A DNA stretch of 47,365 nt, taken from Blastocatellia bacterium. GTDB lineage: Bacteria; Acidobacteriota; Blastocatellia; HR10; J050. The stretch spans positions 1-47,365 of the forward strand of contig JANWZE010000036.1 of NCBI GenBank assembly GCA_025054955.1, written 5' to 3'. The notes beneath the pieces are model-generated. The model had not been told where the DNA came from and did no database searches. It saw only the letters and a list, made by a program, of their open reading frames with translations. Below, piece after piece: positions 1-7,760 of this stretch (position 1 is its first letter; the number at the start of each line of letters is the position of its first letter). Made by a program: the position numbers and the translations under genes.

Positions 1-95
1 CGTCGCCGCTTCGCTCTGCCGGCGCACTCCAAGATAAAGTCAGGAATCGCCCTTATGCTCCGCACACGCCACGAACCATGAAAATGGTTATTCAA
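1..95 (+). repeat. Dispersed repeat R1, copy 1 (left end)
   Basis: Bases 1-50 are the near-perfect reverse complement of 47291-47341, with a single one-base length difference. The similarity continues into the core around 67-87 (CGCCACGAACCATGAAAATG), which recurs at 45061 and near 15078 on this strand and at about 47257-47275 in reverse. No gene is seen here. The copy is cut by the window edge, so its outer boundary is unknown. Confidence 0.85.
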
Positions 96-97
96 GG

Positions 98-178
98 GAA
101 TCGCTCCTATGCAACAGCACGCCACGAAGCAAAAATAGAGCGCAGGCGGGAACGCCTGTGACACATTCCCACAGGAGT
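98..178 (+). repeat. Dispersed repeat R1, copy 2
   Basis: This is a tandem partner of copy 1. It starts with GAATCGCTCCTATGC and continues through CGCCACGAAGCAAAAATAG. It then runs into a hairpin, CAGGCG / loop GGAA / CGCCTG (143-158), and ends in CACAGGAG. The same order, including the GGAA loop and the closing ACAGGAG, is seen at 45037-45120. Confidence 0.75.
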
Positions 179-190
179 GATCTCAGGAAG

Positions 191-283
191 CGGCGTCGTT
201 AGACGCCGCAAGAGGGTAGCCAGACGTGAAACGTCTGGGTCGAATGTCATCCCCCAATTTCCAGGGCGCCTTGGAGAGGCGCC
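191..283 (+). repeat. Three-hairpin module, unit 1 (A-B-C)
   Basis: Three perfect small stems follow one another. A is CGGCGTC, loop GTTA, GACGCCG (191-208). B is CCAGACGT, loop GAA, ACGTCTGG (220-238). C is GGCGCC, loop TTGGAGA, GGCGCC (265-283). The A-B linker contains GGTAGC. Units at 341-428 (reverse) and 29243-29329 (forward) keep the order, linker and loops while the stems of A and C differ. It could be a mobile hairpin element or part of a structured RNA. Confidence 0.8.
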
Positions 284-340
284 AGCAGTGCTCCCATTGA
301 GTCGTTCGTGCTGAATCGCTCGCCGTGAACACTCATCTCT

Positions 341-428
341 TGGCGCGTCTCCAACGCGCCAGGATTGTTTGGTCTGCTGTTCCAGACGTTGCGCGTCTGG
401 CTACCTGCTGTTTGCGCCTCTGGCGCAA
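341..428 (-). repeat. Three-hairpin module, unit 2 (reverse orientation)
   Basis: Read on the minus strand the order is again A-B-C. A is TTGCGCC, loop AGA, GGCGCAA (428-412). The linker contains GGTAG. B is CCAGACG with a five-base loop and CGTCTGG (400-382). C is TGGCGCG, loop TTGGAGA, CGCGCCA (361-341). The C loop is identical to unit 1 although the stem sequence differs. It faces unit 1 as an inverted pair about 57 bases apart. Confidence 0.8.
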
Positions 429-451
429 GCTGACCTTGGGCGTTTTCCGTT

Positions 452-646
452 CCAGATGTTGCACGTCTGGCGACCATCGCGTGTGTGGCCGCCGCTGCTG
501 CTCTCCCAGCTCGCTCAGTTCAAAACGCCAAGTTCAGCAGATTTGTACTCGGGCGATTCATCGCCGTTGTGGCGCGCCATTAATGAGGTTGCTGCGAATC
601 TTATTTTCCGTCGTCTGCCCTCACGTATGGGCAAGCCCTTTGGGCT
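452..646. repeat. Further hairpins downstream of the module pair
   Basis: A third B-type hairpin lies at 452-470 (CCAGATG / CGTCTGG); its sixth pair is G-U on the RNA of this strand. Two more small stems follow at 552-565 (GGCGA, loop TTCA, TCGCC) and 634-646 (AGCCC, loop TTT, GGGCT). No credible gene is visible from 1 to 720: the open frames there have no ribosome site and no recognisable protein. Confidence 0.6.
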
Positions 647-680
647 CACGCTTGCCACAGTTGAACGCTCTCCGCTTCGT

Positions 681-709
681 TTGCCTGATGAATACCCATC
701 ATCTATAAT
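681..709 (+). promoter_or_regulatory. Sigma-70-type promoter for the M1 peptidase
   Basis: TTGCCT (681-686), a 17-base spacer and a consensus TATAAT (704-709). Transcription would start near 716, about 35 bases before the ATG at 751, with the ribosome site AAGGAG at 735-740 in between. Confidence 0.75.
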
Positions 710-750
710 CACGCTCGCTTGAAGAGTTGAGCGCAAGGAGCAAGCAAAGC

Positions 751-2502
751 ATGAAGCGATACGCATTGTGGGTGATGATGCTGTTGGTGAGTGTTGGTGG
801 CGCGCTGGTTTCTTTGTCGGCGCAACCGGAGAGGTCCGTCTTTGACGAGATCAAACGCGCGCATCAGATGCTACAACGGATGCCGCACCTGCATCCCAGA
901 GCAGCCGGCTGGACGGTTGATCAGCCTTCGTTGGTGGTGCCGCAGCCAATCAATATCAGCCATTACAAGATACAACTGCGGCTGCGACCGCCCACGCCGC
1001 TCATCAGCGGTGCCGTTACGATTGAAGGAGAAACGGTCGAGACCATCCACAGCATTCACATTGACGCGCTCAGCAACCTGACGATCGAGAGGGTGACATT
1101 CAACGGGATGCCTCAGTCGTTTGAGCGCACGTCGGACAAAATTCGGCTCAATTTCTCCTCATCGCTGCCGGCGGCGTTCGAGTTCACCATTGTGGTGAGC
1201 TATTCAGGGCGAGCCGTCACAGGCGGTGTTTTAGGCGGAGGGATGTTGGTGGCGCGTCATAACAATTTCCCTGTCATTGGCACGCTCAGTCAGCCATATT
1301 CGGCGCCGAGCTGGTGGCCGTGCATAGACAATCCTGCCGATAAGACAACTGCCGAGATTGAAGTCAATGTGCCTGAAGGCTACGTAGTCGCATCGAACGG
1401 TTTGCTCGAAGCGACGCAGCGCCAAGCAGACCGTACCGTCACGTACACCTGGCGCGAGCGCTACCCCATCGCCAATTACCTGATTGCCGTCACGACGACT
1501 AACTTTGTCACCTTTGAAGATAGCTACACGGCGCTCGATGGCACGACCATGCCGCTCGTTTATTACGTCTATCCTGAGCATTTGACTCAGGCGCAACGAA
1601 AATTCCCCGTGACGCGCCGAGCAATGGAACTGTTCGCTCCGCTCTTTGGTGAGTATCCGTTCCTGCAAGAGAAATATGGGATGGTGGAATTTCCGTGGAG
1701 CGGCGCGATGGAACATCAAACATTGACTAGTTTGGGCGATATTATTGTGAACTTTTCTGACTTCGTCGTTCAGGATTTCATCTCTCACGAACTGGCTCAT
1801 CAGTGGTGGGGAAACTGGGTGACCATGAAGACGTGGAATGACATCTGGTTGAACGAAGGGTTTGCCACCTATTCAGAGGTCTTGTTCTTCGAGCGTTTTC
1901 TGCCGGTCCACCCTGGCGAGCTGATGGCGCGCAGTTATGGAGGTGCACTGGTCGGGACCGTATACGCTGAGAACGCGGCAAATCCCTGGGATGATCCTGC
2001 GGCTATTTATACCAAAGGCGCATGGGTGCTTCACATGCTCCGGCGCGTGCTGGGCGAAGAGCGATTCTTTGCCGCGTTGAAGGATTATGGGAGACGGTTT
2101 GCCTTTGGCAATGCGTCTACGGCCGATTTTCAGCATGTCTGTGAAGCGCATTATGGAGCGTCGCTGCAATGGTTCTTTGAGCAGTGGGTGTATACGCCAG
2201 CCCGGCCCATCTACCGCGCTTCGTACGTGGTCAGTCCGTCAAGCGCACAAGGCCGGTATACAGTGACGCTGAACATCGAGCAGCAACAAACGCATCCGAT
2301 TGCCGGACGTGTGGGCGAGGCGGCAATGGTCTACATCATGCCGATAGACGTCACTTTGTACTACGCTGACGGTAGCAGCGAGACGCGCACCGTCTGGAAT
2401 GATGCTCGCCGTCAGTCATTCACTTTGACGGCAACGCAACCTGTCACGCGTATTGGCATTGATGAGCAGAATTGGATTCTCAAAGAGTTGATCCAGAACT
2501 GA
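751..2502 (+). CDS. Secreted M1-family zinc aminopeptidase
   Basis: A 583-residue metallopeptidase predicted to remove N-terminal amino acids from peptides outside the cytoplasm. Residues 1 to about 25 form a signal peptide ending in ...LVSLSAQ. The zinc site is complete: HELAH at 346-350 and the third ligand E369 in NEGFATY, the gluzincin spacing of this family. The substrate loop GAMEH (usually GxMEN) lies upstream. The ATG at 751 was chosen over a TTG at 727 because AAGGAG sits 10 bases before it and the signal peptide starts there. A promoter at 681-709 suggests it is transcribed from its own start. The size fits short bacterial M1 enzymes without the large C-terminal helical domain. The family is clear; the substrate is unknown. 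Confidence 0.92.
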   Translation: MKRYALWVMMLLVSVGGALVSLSAQPERSVFDEIKRAHQMLQRMPHLHPRAAGWTVDQPSLVVPQPINISHYKIQLRLRPPTPLISGAVTIEGETVETIHSIHIDALSNLTIERVTFNGMPQSFERTSDKIRLNFSSSLPAAFEFTIVVSYSGRAVTGGVLGGGMLVARHNNFPVIGTLSQPYSAPSWWPCIDNPADKTTAEIEVNVPEGYVVASNGLLEATQRQADRTVTYTWRERYPIANYLIAVTTTNFVTFEDSYTALDGTTMPLVYYVYPEHLTQAQRKFPVTRRAMELFAPLFGEYPFLQEKYGMVEFPWSGAMEHQTLTSLGDIIVNFSDFVVQDFISHELAHQWWGNWVTMKTWNDIWLNEGFATYSEVLFFERFLPVHPGELMARSYGGALVGTVYAENAANPWDDPAAIYTKGAWVLHMLRRVLGEERFFAALKDYGRRFAFGNASTADFQHVCEAHYGASLQWFFEQWVYTPARPIYRASYVVSPSSAQGRYTVTLNIEQQQTHPIAGRVGEAAMVYIMPIDVTLYYADGSSETRTVWNDARRQSFTLTATQPVTRIGIDEQNWILKELIQN

Positions 2503-2839
2503 GACGCTGCCGCCGGCCAAGCATCAACATGAAAGGGACGTGGATGCCCCCGGCCAAGCATCAACATGAAGGAAACAGGGATGACACAGGTTGAACAGAT
2601 GCTCGCTGATTCTCTTTGCATGGCGTCAGCGTTGAATTTATCATACCAAATGCCGAATGAAGATCGCACATGGCCGCTCAGTCAGTTGAAGTCCAGCCAT
2701 GTTTTTGGTTCCATGAACGCGGTCTTTCCCTCCGCAATTGGTGTCACATCCACGTCATCTGCTCTCTTGAGGGTGGCTCAATCTTTTGCTCCTGCCTTCT
2801 GGCTTGTGACTCCTGACTTCTGTAGTGGAGGAAACACAC
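2503..2839. repeat. Intergenic region with a short direct repeat
   Basis: The 20-base word CGGCCAAGCATCAACATGAA occurs at 2514-2533 and again at 2551-2570, a period of 37. Further right, 2788-2822 is a run of related CCTTCTGGCTTGTGACTCCTG-like words. No gene is supported. The end of the region (GGAGG, 2827-2831) is the ribosome site of the aldehyde dehydrogenase. Confidence 0.6.
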
Positions 2840-4294
2840 ATGCAAGTAGAGATCAAACCGCAGAAATTATTCATCAACGGTGAGTGGCGTGATGCGCTCT
2901 CCGGTCAAACGTTCGATACCATCAATCCGGCAACTGGCAAGCCGATCACCCAAGTGGCGCTGGCCGACAGCCACGACGTAGACTTGGCGGTGCAATCGGC
3001 TCGTCAGGCGTTTGACGACGGACGCTGGACTGGATTGAGCGCGGCAGACCGTGGCAAAATCCTATGGAAGATCGCTGATCTGGTTCATCAGCAGGCCGAC
3101 GAGTTGGCCTATCTGGAGACAATAGACAGCGGCAAGCCAATTTCTGAATCGCGCCATATTGACATGGCCATGGTGGCCGAGTTGTTCGAGTATTATGCCG
3201 GTTGGGCAACCAAAATTCATGGGGAAACGATTCCTGTCAAAGGGCCGTTTCTCACCTATACATTGCGCGAGCCGGTCGGTGTTGTAGGTGCTATCACGCC
3301 TTGGAATTTTCCGTTGCTGCTGGCTACCTACAAGATCGCGCCGGCGCTGGCTGCCGGCAATACAGTCATCCTTAAGCCGTCCGAGCATACACCGCTCACA
3401 GCCCTGCGATTGGCTGAGATCATGCAGCAAGCGGGGCTGCCGCCGGGCGTATTCAACGTCGTGACGGGCGCCGGTGAAACCGGTATGGCGCTGGTCAAGC
3501 ATCCTGGCGTAGATAAAATTGCGTTCACAGGCTCAACGGCGACGGGACAAAAGATTATGGCGGCTGCCGCGTATACGCTGAAGCAGGTGACGCTCGAACT
3601 GGGCGGTAAATCGCCCAATATCGTCCTGGCCGATGCCGACCTGGAACAGGCCGCGCGCGGGGCGTTTTTAGGAATTTTCTACAACAATGGTCAAGTGTGC
3701 ACTGCTGGCTCGCGGTTGTTTGTCGAAGAAGCCGTTCACGATCAGCTCCTGGAGCAACTGGTCGCCAGAACGCGCAAGACAGCGCCGGGCGATCCGCTCA
3801 ACCCGAAGACGCGGCTCGGCCCGATTGCGTCTCAGCCACAACTGGAGAAAATCATGCGGTACGTGGAAGCCGGCCAAGCTGAAGGCGCCACACTCCTGAT
3901 CGGTGGCGACCGCCCACAGATTGGCGACGGGCAAGGGTATTACTTCAATCCGACCATCTTCGATAATGTCACCAACTCAATGACCATCGCGCGAGAAGAG
4001 ATTTTTGGGCCCGTGCTCTCCACGATCCGCGTCAAAGATGTGGAGGACGCCATCCGACAAGCGAACGAAACGATTTATGGGCTGGCCGCAGGCGTCTGGA
4101 CGCGCGACGTGAAGAAAGCTCATCGGATTGCTCGCGCGCTCAAGGCGGGAACGGTCTGGGTGAACACCTATAACATGTACGATGTCGCTTCGCCTTTTGG
4201 CGGCTATAAGCAGAGCGGTTTTGGTCGTGAGCTGGGCCTGCATGCCTTGCAGCATTACACGCAGGTTAAAAGCGTGTGGGTAGATTTGAGTTAA
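2840..4294 (+). CDS. NAD(P)-dependent aldehyde dehydrogenase
   Basis: A 484-residue member of the ALDH superfamily, oxidising an aldehyde to a carboxylic acid in the cytoplasm. The general base is E253 in LELGGKSPN and the catalytic cysteine is C287 in GQVCTAGSR. The cofactor-side motif PWNFP and the C-terminal PFGGYKQSGFGRE are also present. Length is normal for the family. ATG 2840 was chosen over GTG 2825 because GGAGG ends eight bases before it. It heads a tight cluster with the hydrolase (gap 10 bases) and the nitrilase-family gene (gap 6), which suggests one transcript and a shared catabolic or detoxification role (inference). Overall similarity is to the betaine/phenylacetaldehyde group; the exact substrate cannot be fixed. 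Confidence 0.93.
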   Translation: MQVEIKPQKLFINGEWRDALSGQTFDTINPATGKPITQVALADSHDVDLAVQSARQAFDDGRWTGLSAADRGKILWKIADLVHQQADELAYLETIDSGKPISESRHIDMAMVAELFEYYAGWATKIHGETIPVKGPFLTYTLREPVGVVGAITPWNFPLLLATYKIAPALAAGNTVILKPSEHTPLTALRLAEIMQQAGLPPGVFNVVTGAGETGMALVKHPGVDKIAFTGSTATGQKIMAAAAYTLKQVTLELGGKSPNIVLADADLEQAARGAFLGIFYNNGQVCTAGSRLFVEEAVHDQLLEQLVARTRKTAPGDPLNPKTRLGPIASQPQLEKIMRYVEAGQAEGATLLIGGDRPQIGDGQGYYFNPTIFDNVTNSMTIAREEIFGPVLSTIRVKDVEDAIRQANETIYGLAAGVWTRDVKKAHRIARALKAGTVWVNTYNMYDVASPFGGYKQSGFGRELGLHALQHYTQVKSVWVDLS

Positions 4295-4304
4295 TTGAGC
4301 CGGA

Positions 4305-5228
4305 TTGTTTCTCGTGAATCTCACACAGTGGAAGAGCGCCGGTCTGATTTTTTCATATCGGGGCCATGCCGTTTTTTATCGGGACGAAGGGGCGGGCGAT
4401 GTGCTTGTGTGCATTCATGGCTTTCCGACGGCGTCATGGGACTGGCATCGCCTATGGCCGGCGTTGATCGAGCGATTCCGCGTGATCGCGCCGGATATGC
4501 TCGGCTTCGGGTTTTCAGATAAGCCGAAGACCTACGCTTATTCGTTGCTCGATCAGGCGACGCTACACGAGGTGTTGCTGGATTCGTTAGGAATTCGCCA
4601 GGTTCATATCCTCGCTCATGATTACGGCGATACGGTTGCGCAAGAGCTGCTCGCGCGATATGAAGATCGGTTGAGTTGGAACGGACGCGGCATTGAGATC
4701 AAATCGGTCTGTTTGCTCAATGGCGGCATTTTTCCGGAAAGTCACCGGCCACGTCTGATGCAGAAGATGCTGCTGAGCCCGCTGGGTCCGCTCGTTGCGC
4801 GGCTGGCTTCGGAGCGAATGTTTCGTCGGAGCTTCTCGGCAATCTTCGCTCCTGAAACCCGGCCCTCGGAAGACGAATTGCATGAGTTCTGGGCGCTGAT
4901 CCAGCATAATGACGGTATGCGAGTCATGCACCGCATCATTGACTACATGCGCGAGCGCCGCATCTATCGGCAACGTTGGGTTGGCGTCTTACAACAGACA
5001 CGTGTGCCGCTGCGAATGATCAACGGCGCGGTTGATCCGGTCTCTGGGGCTCACGTTGTCGCGCGTTATCGTCAACTGATTCCGAACCCGGACGTCATCG
5101 TGCTCGACACAGTTGGCCACTATCCACAGCTTGAAGCGCCACAAGCCGTGCTGGCAGCCTTTTTCGAGTTTGTTGATCGGGTCCGCCTGGGGCAAGGTTG
5201 CGTTTCGAGTCGTTCTCTGCTTGAATGA
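4305..5228 (+). CDS. Alpha/beta-hydrolase resembling MEST/PEG1
   Basis: A 307-residue alpha/beta-hydrolase. The oxyanion motif HGFPTASWDW is followed by a nucleophile elbow AHDYGDT with Asp106, as in the haloalkane dehalogenase / epoxide hydrolase branch. The catalytic His would be in VGHYPQLE near the C-terminus. HDYGDTVAQELL, NGGIFPESHRP, TRPSE and RRWVG recall the vertebrate imprinted gene product MEST/PEG1 more than ordinary epoxide hydrolases (comparison from memory). The start is uncertain: TTG 4305, or GTG 4314, which would shorten it by three residues. There is no signal peptide. It sits between the aldehyde dehydrogenase and the nitrilase-family gene, so a product of hydrolysis may feed one of them (inference). 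Confidence 0.85.
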   Translation: MFLVNLTQWKSAGLIFSYRGHAVFYRDEGAGDVLVCIHGFPTASWDWHRLWPALIERFRVIAPDMLGFGFSDKPKTYAYSLLDQATLHEVLLDSLGIRQVHILAHDYGDTVAQELLARYEDRLSWNGRGIEIKSVCLLNGGIFPESHRPRLMQKMLLSPLGPLVARLASERMFRRSFSAIFAPETRPSEDELHEFWALIQHNDGMRVMHRIIDYMRERRIYRQRWVGVLQQTRVPLRMINGAVDPVSGAHVVARYRQLIPNPDVIVLDTVGHYPQLEAPQAVLAAFFEFVDRVRLGQGCVSSRSLLE

Positions 5229-5234
5229 CTGCTC

Positions 5235-6035
5235 ATGCGCGTTGGGTTTTATCAGTTCTGGCCGACGTTTGGCGATGTCAAGGGTAACCTCGAGCAAATC
5301 GCTGTCGCGCTCAACGGGATCGAGGCTGAGCTCATCGTGTTGCCCGAATTGGCCAGCAGCGGGTACCTCTTTCTTGAGCAAGACGAAGTCAATGCCATCG
5401 CCGAACCGGTGCCGGGGCCGACGACTGAATTTGTGCAAACGCTGGCCCGGCGGCATGGTTGTCATATCGTCATCGGTCTGGCTGAACGCGCCGGCCATCA
5501 CATTTATAACAGCGCCGTCTTGATTGGCCCGGACGGCGTGGTAGGGACTTACCGGAAAGTCCACTTGTTTTATGAGGAAAAGAATTTCTTCCATCCAGGA
5601 GATGCGGGGTTTCCGCTGTTTGAGATTGGGGAAGTGAAAATTGGATTGTTGGTCTGTTTTGATCATCTGTTTCCTGAAGCGGCGCGCACGCTGGCAGTGC
5701 AAGGAGCGCAGGTGATCTGCCATCCGTCGAATCTGGTGTTGCCTGAGATCGGGCAATTGACCACGCGCGTGCGGGCGATCGAAAATCGAGTGTTTTGGGT
5801 TCTGGCCAATCGCTTCGGCACAGAAGAACGAGGCGGCAAGAAGCTGAGCTACACCGGATGCAGTCAAATCATCGCGCCTGACGGCACGGTGTTGGCCACT
5901 GCGCCGGCACAAGAAGCGGCGGTCCGCATTGTGGAGATTGATCCAGCGCAAGCCGTGTGCAAGCGCATCACGCCGCTCAATGACATTTTTGCTGATCGTC
6001 GTCCCGAGTTGTATAGACTGACGGCGCCGAGCTGA
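5235..6035 (+). CDS. Nitrilase-superfamily C-N hydrolase
   Basis: A 266-residue cytoplasmic carbon-nitrogen hydrolase. The Glu-Lys-Cys triad is intact: E38 in LPELASSGY, K108 in YRKVHLF and C141 in LLVCFDHLFPEA. The family cleaves amides, carbamoyl compounds or nitriles. Length is typical of single-domain members such as omega-amidase-like proteins. It begins six bases after the MEST-like hydrolase and probably shares its transcript. The conserved Glu-Lys-Cys core does not reveal the substrate. A second, different member lies at 42519-43517. Confidence 0.9.
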   Translation: MRVGFYQFWPTFGDVKGNLEQIAVALNGIEAELIVLPELASSGYLFLEQDEVNAIAEPVPGPTTEFVQTLARRHGCHIVIGLAERAGHHIYNSAVLIGPDGVVGTYRKVHLFYEEKNFFHPGDAGFPLFEIGEVKIGLLVCFDHLFPEAARTLAVQGAQVICHPSNLVLPEIGQLTTRVRAIENRVFWVLANRFGTEERGGKKLSYTGCSQIIAPDGTVLATAPAQEAAVRIVEIDPAQAVCKRITPLNDIFADRRPELYRLTAPS

Positions 6036-6171
6036 AATCTTTTGAGGAGTCTTGATGGGCCACGGGCTGCCGCCCTAAAACGATGAAAAACAAGAAAGGC
6101 TTGACCGGTTGACTGATTGAAACTCTGTTCGTCAGTGAATCTGTGCCTGCCTTTTCAGAGGAGTTTCTGGC

Positions 6172-7299
6172 ATGACGAAATCGGTTCTGTACAGCATCGC
6201 GTTTGTCTGTGGAGTGTTGTTGGTGATGCTCAATTGTTCTCCTGCCGCGAGCAGTTTACAAGAGCTGCCGCTGGAGAAGATCAAGTTGCCGCCGGGATTT
6301 CGTATCAGCGTGTATGCTGGCAATGTGCCGAATGCGCGCGCGATGGCGTTGGGCAAAAATGGGACGTTATTTGTCGGCTCCCGTTCGGCTGGAAAAGTCT
6401 ATGCTGTTATTGATCGCGACAAGGATCAAAAAGCGGATGAAGTGATCACGCTGGCAAGAGGATTGAACATGCCGAGCGGTGTCGCGTTCCGCGATGAATC
6501 GCTTTATGTAGCCGAGGTCAATCGGGTGTTACGGTTTGACCAGATCGAGTCGAAGCTGAGCAATCCGGGTGCGCCCGTTGTCGTCAACGATAGCTTCCCT
6601 AAAGATCGGCATCATGGCTGGAAGTTCATTGGCTTTGGTCCGGATGGAATGCTCTATGTCCCAGTCGGCGCGCCCTGCAATATCTGCGAGCGCGATGATC
6701 CGCGTTACGCCTCAATCATGCGAATGAAGCCCGATGGCACAGGGTTGGAAATTTTCGCTCGCGGCGTCCGTAACACTGTCGGGTTTGATTGGCACCCGCA
6801 GACGAACGAGCTGTGGTTCACTGACAATGGGCGTGACATGCTTGGCGATGACATCCCGCCTGATGAATTGAATCGCGCCCCGCAACCGGGACTCCACTTT
6901 GGCTACCCGTATTGTCATGGCGGTACAATCCCGGATCCGGAATTTGGCAGCAAGCGCCGGTGTGATGAGTTCGTTGCCCCGGCAATCAACCTCGGTCCAC
7001 ACGTGGCGGCGATCGGCATGCGCTTTTATACAGGTTCCATGTTTCCTGAAGAGTATCGCCAACAAATTTTCATTGCCGAACACGGCTCGTGGAATCGCAG
7101 CACGCCGATCGGTTATCGCGTCACGCTCGTGCGCCTGAAAGACAATCGCGCCATCAGCTACGAGCCATTTGCTGAAGGCTGGTTGCAAGGCGGACGCGCG
7201 TGGGGGCGTCCTGCCGATGTGCTCGTTATGCCGGATGGCGCGTTACTGGTGTCCGATGATTCGGCAGGCGTGATCTATCGGATCAGTTATCAACGGTAG
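6172..7299 (+). CDS. Exported PQQ-dependent sugar dehydrogenase-like beta-propeller
   Basis: A 375-residue protein of the soluble glucose / L-sorbosone dehydrogenase family, which oxidises sugars or related aldoses in the periplasm using PQQ. The N-terminus is a hydrophobic export signal (about residues 5-22, ending near VMLNCSPAAS); the LNC is a poor lipobox, so a soluble periplasmic protein is as likely as a lipoprotein. Family motifs include RNTVGFDWHP, LWFTDNGRD, GDDIPPDELN and AEHGSWNRS. GAGGAG lies nine bases before the ATG. A 136-base gap separates it from the upstream operon, so it may have its own promoter. No PQQ biosynthesis gene is in the window. The family is clear; the substrate is not. 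Confidence 0.88.
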   Translation: MTKSVLYSIAFVCGVLLVMLNCSPAASSLQELPLEKIKLPPGFRISVYAGNVPNARAMALGKNGTLFVGSRSAGKVYAVIDRDKDQKADEVITLARGLNMPSGVAFRDESLYVAEVNRVLRFDQIESKLSNPGAPVVVNDSFPKDRHHGWKFIGFGPDGMLYVPVGAPCNICERDDPRYASIMRMKPDGTGLEIFARGVRNTVGFDWHPQTNELWFTDNGRDMLGDDIPPDELNRAPQPGLHFGYPYCHGGTIPDPEFGSKRRCDEFVAPAINLGPHVAAIGMRFYTGSMFPEEYRQQIFIAEHGSWNRSTPIGYRVTLVRLKDNRAISYEPFAEGWLQGGRAWGRPADVLVMPDGALLVSDDSAGVIYRISYQR

Positions 7300-7760
7300 A
7301 TCGCATCGCTGATTCAAATAGCTCAAATAGCTCCATATTTAATGATGCTGCTTTTCGCGGAAAGATTACTGCTTCTTCCAAATACTCGCTACTGATCCAA
7401 CCATGTAACATCAGTTTCATCATCGGAACATTAGGTTCGATAACGAAACGATTCAAAGTTCTACAGCCTGCTGATAAGTTTTAGCTCCGCAATTGATTAC
7501 CGACGAGCCCCTGAACAGGTATTCGTTGGCACGTCGCTTGCTCCTTGATGGCTCTACAGTAAGTAAGGGGTACCGGTTATTGGCCGCTAGAAAAATAAAA
7601 CTATGGAGACCCTGATTCGTGGAACGAGTGAAAGCCTGCTTCTGGGGTTGCTGGGTGATCAAAGCCTTCTCAGGGCAAGGACTGCGCCATTGCGTCATCA
7701 CTCTCCTTAAATTTCCAAGCAAGATCGTAAAAAACATAAAGACCTTCATAGGGGGAAAGA
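7300..7760. other. Non-coding spacer before the giant surface protein
   Basis: A 461-base stretch with no recognisable gene. Near its start is a short direct repeat, TCAAATAGC twice (7314-7334). The open frames on either strand have no ribosome site and composition unlike the neighbours. The last bases, GGGGGAAAG, are the ribosome site for the gene at 7761. It may hold a long leader, but no clear promoter was found. Confidence 0.5.
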
